From Pyrenopolyporus hunteri (lineage: Eukaryota; Ascomycota; Sordariomycetes; Xylariales; Hypoxylaceae): DNA of 64,000 nt. A program made the translations under genes and the position numbers. This document shows, piece by piece, positions 59,041 through 64,000 of this stretch; the first letter of the stretch is position 1, and each line of letters begins with the position of its first letter. The DNA is taken from positions 3,596,001-3,660,000 of the forward strand of contig CADCXC010000038.1 in the NCBI GenBank assembly GCA_902806595.1, given 5' to 3'. The notes beneath the pieces were generated by a model. It was given only the letters and a program-made list of their open reading frames with translations, did not search any database and was not told the DNA's origin.

Positions 59041-60022
59041 ATTAATATAAGTGGAGCCTCGCTTTATACCTCCTCATATTAATTTGTATTATATAGTATT
59101 TACTAACCCTTTATAGTAAATCTTGATGCCTAGCGCTTTGACGCCTTAGCGCCCCATTATTTGGAAACATGATCCTGCTGGGTTATACTTCGGTACGCAA
59201 GGTAAGCTTACGTAGCAAAAGCAGATCTTAGCCTCCGAACCCCGTCGCCCCGCATGCATGACAGAAAATGGCAATTACTCGAGAGAGCACGTGAATATGG
59301 AGATTGCTTTTGCCCTGCAGAATGCTTGTTACTGGCAATGACGTTGCTCTGCAGTCCGTATTTTGCAATACCACGGTTCTCTCCCAGCGGAAATGACGCC
59401 GGTGGCTCCCTTATTCGGTGCTGGTAATTTATTTTTGCCATGCATATGTCATCCGGATTCCCAGCAGGGGGGGAAGGCCATCTCGGACAGGGGTTGTCTT
59501 TCGGTTCTTTGGGTTAATTAGGTTATCTGGTTTGTCTAGGATCGTCCAGGGTTGTCTGGGCCTGTCGAGCCTGTCGGGGCCGTCTAGACTCTCCTTCGGG
59601 TTAATGATAGTCATGAGGGTCTGGGGAAGGCAATAACACACAATAAAATGCTCTGCCATGTTCCATAAGATAGGGTCCCGAGAGCTTGGCAATCCTCCTA
59701 ATCACGTATGCGTGGTTCGATAATGACGATAACTATGCAAATGGCGTTTCCATCGTGTTTCTCCTTCATTATACCTATACTATAGATTATTGTTACCGTC
59801 GGGCTGCTGTGGGGCACTGTCTATAGTACAATATCATGAAGCGCCACTTTTTCGTCAAAACGTGTATATACAACGATAGGCTGTAGGTGTAAGCCAGCAT
59901 CAATCTCCTTTTTTTTGCCCCGTTTGCTATGCTCAACATAGCCGGCCGAGAACTAGCTCGACAGTTCGCCACCTCTTGTGAATTTTGCAGCTCACACCCT
60001 CTACAAGGGGGTCTCGCTGTCG
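59041..60022. other. Intergenic, 1.0 kb
   Basis: 3' flank of the YTH gene and the edge of the A/T block. A stretch of imperfect TGTCTGG/TGTCGAG-like short repeats lies at 59525-59590. Nothing else recognised. Confidence 0.5.
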
Positions 60023-62143
60023 TCATCGGTATGGGGGAGGTATAGTCGGCGGCGGGTATCCTGCAACCATAGGCATGCTCGGTCGTGCCCCCATGGCGAT
60101 GGGTGCTGGACTCTGGATGCGGTTGAACAGCCCAATCAGCCTTTTGCCAACTGTCGGCTCCAGCTCCGTCCCGTCTCTCGCAATTTTCACCTCCCTGTTG
60201 GAATTCCACGGGTTCCTCAACCCGCGCGTACGGTAGAACGGTAGTCTCGTAGTCGAAAGCCATTCAAGCTTGAACGGTTTACCCCAGGCCTTGCTGGGGC
60301 CTCCTTCGCCGTCCTGACCGCTCTTCGCACTGGCCGAGTCCTCGTCCTCCTCCCCGTCTACCACCCCGTCCGTATCCTCTCGTTCCACCTCCCAGAATAT
60401 CGTGCCACGAGCCGAGTCGTCGATAATCCGTCCTTTAGGGCAGGTCTCCGTAGCTTCGGTTGGGATAGCTTTTGGTAGGTCTAAGTTGCTCGTAGCCTGC
60501 GCCTTAGGCGCAAATTCAATGGCGGCCGCCGGATCGTCATTAATAGGGGAGGTCATTCTGGCGTAGCCAAAATATTCCCCCGATTTATTCGCGGAAAATA
60601 CCAGATAAACATTATCGGCCACCTTTTTTGTAGATTTTGTTAGACAGAGATCCAACGATACAAAATAATCAGTAAATATACTTACTTTAAACGCATTATT
60701 CAACGTTTCTTCGTTATGCGATTGGGTTGCCCACACCCCGGTCCGAACACTCAGCTCCAGATCTTCTACCGTCAAACTTTTGAGTATAAAGAATTTGTCT
60801 CTTTGGGCACTCGCATCGCTATTAAGCGCCTTTTTAGGTTCCGGTTGTGTCTCGGACGCCGAAGTTGCTGGCTCCGACGAATTGCCTCCTGGGCTTTTGG
60901 TAAGTTCGGCAGCGGCATTCAGTCCACCCGGTGAAGTTGCTGCTGGTCCTGTTGGAGCCGTCTGGCCGCTAGCCCCCTCGACTGTGCTCTTCCGTAGCCG
61001 GCTGACCAGCCGTACCGAACCAAATTTCGAATCGTGAAGTTTTTGTTGAGCTGCAACACAGCTTTGCTCGTCTTTGAAATTGGCGAATGCACAATTGCTC
61101 TTCGAAATAAGAAAAAGTGATTCCAGCCCCGCCGCCTCTTTGCATACGTGGTGGACCAAATTCATCAAGTCAGTTTGGGGCGGCAGGTTTCCTATCCAGA
61201 TGGCATGGCCTGGCAAGTTTTAGTGCTTCAGATAACTTAGACAGCGATAGTTAAAGCGCTCACCACTTTGTCGAGGCTTCCGTGGAGGCCCTCGGACGAC
61301 GTTAGATCGTGCTTCAGGGGAATCTAAAAAAATGACATTATTAGCGATCCTAAGAAGCCCTATTCGATTCTGGACGGTCGTACTGTCACCCCGAGCAGAA
61401 TTTGTGAACACACCCGCTTGGTCATTCCCATGTGATGGCGACTGGCCCCGTGTATCACCCGACGTGCCGTCCGCTAAAAGATATTGTCCTGGAACTACTT
61501 GGCCGTGAATAGTCGAGTGTGGAGATGGATATTGGTTCGATGCGGGATAATAGTAGCCTGGGTGGATGGTATGCTGGGACTGGTTTATCATGACTGGATT
61601 CGAGTAGTAGCTTAGGCTATGGCGTGGGGATAAGCTTGGCTGTTGCGCTGCCTGATGTTGTTGTTGAGACGGCGATAGATGGGCACTGTAATACGGCGAC
61701 ATTTGCGGATGCTGGGCTACGTAGTAAGGTTGGCCTCCTAGTTGGGTCATATTCGGCGGCCCTGCGAACTGCGCCATTTGTGGGATAGACGGCATCATGT
61801 TAGAAGAGGGGCCAGCGTTGAATCGCTGTGGCACTTGTCCTGGATTATAGCCACCGCGGTATCCGGATTGCGGGAGCGCGTTGGCCAGCGCAGCCATGCT
61901 GTAGGGTCCCTGGCGGATCGGCCCTTGCGAGTGAGACATATCGAGCTGGCTGGGGAACGTATTCGGGGATGGGCCGTAGAGCTGCTGGTACTGGGCTTGG
62001 AAAGCGGGATCGTTCGCTGCACTATGGCCTTGCGGTAACGGCGGCTGACCTTCATTTTGAGTGTGGCTTTGCTGGGCGCCGCCGACAATCTCTCCAGTCG
62101 CAAACTCGCTGTTTGCCGCCGAAGGCGGTGGGACATCTTCCAT
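60023..62143 (-). CDS. RRM and YTH domain RNA-binding protein (m6A reader)
   Basis: Exons are 62143..61264, 61209..60686 and 60622..60023, giving 667 residues. The N-terminal 290 residues are Gln/Pro/Ser/Tyr-rich and disordered. An RRM follows at about 294-365 (IWIGNLPP and NCAFANFKDEQS). The YTH domain starts at about 431 (KFFILKSLTVEDLELS). It has GVWATQ with a cage-type Trp near 453, LVFSANKSGEYFGYARM, and RNPWNSNREVKIARDGTELEP. YTH domains bind N6-methyladenosine in RNA. The 63-bp intron 60623..60685 (GTAAGT donor, TCTAAC branch) lies inside YTH and keeps frame if retained. A second candidate in-frame intron, 61324..61389 (66 bp, CTAAT branch, T-rich acceptor), may remove 22 residues from exon 1. 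Confidence 0.9.
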
Positions 62144-62341
62144 TGGGTCTCACCAGTGGCCGAGATGTAACTTTAACGGCCAGGGAGAGGAGCTCAGTTG
62201 TTGCCGAGTGTCCGCAGCGTTGCTTCAAACCCAGGGCACAACTTGAGCGGGCGTTTCCCTCTAATACTTCCTTGGTAGAGAAGGTGCAATAAGACGTCTG
62301 GGAAAGCCTAAATTGTTTGAGACCCAGGGATCCTGATGAGG

Positions 62342-62611
62342 CTAGGCAAAGAAACGATAGATAGTCTTGTGCGTGTGGCGCAAATCAATGAAGGCTGAGC
62401 AGCAGTCGACCGGGGAGCGACCAAGATTCAGGGTAATTCTCAACAATGTAGCAGATCGGTAAGGAACAGAGGTCTCGCGTACCTTTTCTAGTGGCACCGC
62501 AAAGTAGCGCTCGAGTGATTGTACTTGTGGGAAGCCGATCGGATCTTCCTCCCCGAGAGTCGAATCCAAGGATGAGAACAGATCTGACGCAGGGATGGCA
62601 TCAAAAGTCAT
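62342..62611 (-). CDS. Doubtful 89-residue open frame upstream of the YTH gene
   Basis: An ATG-started frame with a reasonably protein-like beginning (MTFDAIPASDLFSSLDSTLG, then RYFAVPLEK) and a possible GTACGC donor after the last Lys. It could be a short separate gene, an upstream exon or an upstream ORF of the YTH transcript. Joining it to the YTH start is not supported because a stop lies three codons upstream of the YTH ATG in its frame. I do not recognise it. Confidence 0.25.
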   Translation of the reverse strand: MTFDAIPASDLFSSLDSTLGEEDPIGFPQVQSLERYFAVPLEKVRETSVPYRSATLLRITLNLGRSPVDCCSAFIDLRHTHKTIYRFFA

Positions 62612-63790
62612 AAGCCGGTGAGCTGGAAAACTATGGGGGTGTTGAGAAAAGAGGAAATTGGGCTCTTAGGATGAAAAATTTCAACTACTTTGATGGGGGG
62701 AGGGAACTACGGGGTATTCGATTTCCGTACCTCTCTCTCTCACTCTCTTAACGCCTAGGACTCGGACTCGAACAGCGTCGATGGCATTGGATTTACCGAG
62801 AAGAGGACTAAGGCTCCCGTGTCACAAAACTGATTCTGAGTACTATGTAATTATTGCTCACAGCCGTGAGCGAGGAGGTTATGTCACGTAGGGGTAGGTA
62901 AATAGGAATGTCGACAAGAATATTAGACGATGTGGCTAATTAGGATGCCCATGTGGCCCGACGTGACTTCTAACAATCCCGGTCATTAGGGCATCAAGCA
63001 GCAGAAGCGGTCATTATGTAACGACAATCTTTGCCTTTTCCTTCGGCAATGTATGCAGTATGGTATGAGAGAAAACATCATGAGACAACCTCAAGAAACA
63101 TTGCAAGGAAGTTGACGACTCGCGGCAATGCGGGTGGCCAAAAGCTAGTTTCTTGTCAAGCTTACCTAGGCGTGAACCGCGAAGTCTAAGTAGGCAAGTA
63201 TGTAGGTAGTACAGTAGTATGTACTTGGTAGGGACCTCGCCAGGGGAGAGCAGAGGACGAACCAGATAATCGAGGCAATGCAGGAGTATCCCGGCTTCAG
63301 GGCCCCCGGGGGTAGATGGGTTCACAGCGGATGGGACCCAGATAAACAACGGAAGCCGAACGAAGCGTTGGGAGTAGGAGGAACAACGAGAGCAGCCAAT
63401 GAGCTTATACGAGTACCAATAGCAGGAAACGAAAATTGGGGATAGAGAGATGGGAATTTGCTTGTAGGCCGCTGGTGGTTTCGCCTGGCGCCGTTTTTCG
63501 CCACCAGGCCCTTGGGACTTCTTTTTTGGGGGTCCATGGGGTCCCATGAGTGTTCTCTCTCGAGCCAGTTGTTACTCGATCTCTCGATGTGGGTAGGCCA
63601 CGCCCATTTCCCGGCTCCCCCTACTCAGCCACAAAGGTTCTGGCCCGGCCCTTTCAACAAGGAGGACGTCTGGTGCGAATGTGAGCCGCCATGGGATTGT
63701 CAGATTCGTGATGCCGATCTCGCCACAAAGAACAGTTCGGTACCATGTTTAGGTTCAAAGTCTAAACATAAACTGCCCGTCTGCCCCTGG

Positions 63791-63842
63791 TTGAGCCCTG
63801 ATCGAGCCCTAATTGAACCCTGATTGAGCCCTGGTCGAGTCC
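63791..63842. repeat. Five-copy 11-bp tandem repeat
   Basis: Units of the form TTGAGCCCTGA / TCGAGCCCTAA / TTGAACCCTGA / TTGAGCCCTGG / TCGAGTCC follow each other with one or two changes per unit. Confidence 0.75.
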
Positions 63843-64000
63843 ATCTCAACCAGTGCGGTTGTCATTTTGGCCGAACCAGTCCTGAGCAGAACCTACGTTG
63901 TCCAGGGACCACGAAACGATCGAGCGACGCTTACAGCGGAGCGGAACGGCATCTAATGGCCTCGGACGCTACTTTGAGATGACTAAATTTACTTTGTATG

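Larger units (their letters stand above)
62144..64000. other. Intergenic to window end, 1.9 kb
   Basis: Promoter side of the YTH gene on the left. No confident gene further right; open frames at 63014-63547 and 63458-63823 show no family features. An 11-bp tandem repeat lies near 63791. Confidence 0.45.

Noticed and set aside
62342..62611. First exon of the YTH gene
   Set aside because: From the possible GTACGC donor, no acceptor was found that joins in frame to the YTH start, and a stop lies just upstream of that ATG in its frame.
1..64000. CRISPR array, telomeric repeats or a secondary-metabolite gene cluster
   Set aside because: No regularly spaced repeats with unique spacers, no TTAGGG arrays, and no PKS, NRPS or terpene-synthase domains were found; the gene content is eukaryotic and mostly housekeeping.

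Overview
The window looks like nuclear DNA of a filamentous ascomycete (Pezizomycotina, most likely Sordariomycetes; the order cannot be fixed from sequence alone). The basis is: intron-split genes with short introns (about 60-250 bp), GTAAGT/GTACGT-type donors and CTAAC/CTGAC branch sites; typical fungal gene families (FLC/TRP-like channel, HSP30, a DUF7707-like GPI protein, fungal GH17 and GH53, CDF transporter); large gene-poor intervals; and an almost pure A/T block of the kind left by repeat-induced point mutation (RIP). No prokaryotic operon, CRISPR array, secondary-metabolite megasynthase or convincing intact tRNA gene was seen.

Layout. 0.6-6.8 kb (minus): a PLP-dependent cystathionine gamma-synthase-like enzyme, then a large FLC/TRP-like membrane protein. 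6.8-10.8 kb: gene-poor. 10.8-11.2 kb (plus): a small secreted protein. 11.7-14.5 kb (minus): an MLH2-type MutL protein, divergent from RIB4 lumazine synthase (15.2-15.9 kb, plus). 16.7-19.6 kb (minus): a 900-residue disordered fungal protein. 19.6-25.1 kb: gene desert with many TAGGTACCTA-type motifs. 25.1-27.4 kb (minus): a five-exon C2H2 zinc-finger protein with a coding minisatellite. 29.8-37.1 kb (plus): ADE8 GAR transformylase, a CDF metal transporter, and an F-box/ankyrin protein. 37.7-38.0 kb (minus): a tRNA-headed SINE-like element. 39.2-41.7 kb (minus): a putative amidoligase. 42.4-43.2 kb (minus): a GPI-anchored DUF7707-like protein. 46.9-55.1 kb (plus): four co-oriented genes, GH53 endo-galactanase, a Cys-rich single-pass membrane protein, GH17 beta-glucanase and an MFS sugar transporter. 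56.5-57.1 kb (minus): HSP30 with heat-shock elements upstream. 58.25-59.04 kb: the RIP-like A/T block with internal inverted repeats. 60.0-62.1 kb (minus): an RRM + YTH RNA-binding protein. 62.1-64.0 kb: no confident gene.

How genes relate. Most are unrelated housekeeping or accessory genes (methionine and riboflavin metabolism, purine synthesis, mismatch repair, m6A reading, heat shock). The one block that may work together is 46.9-55.1 kb: two secreted polysaccharide hydrolases, a cell-surface protein and a sugar importer on one strand, which suggests local release and uptake of cell-wall sugars. This is inference from context. Exon structures were deduced by hand from splice motifs and reading-frame continuity; all joins given keep the frame.
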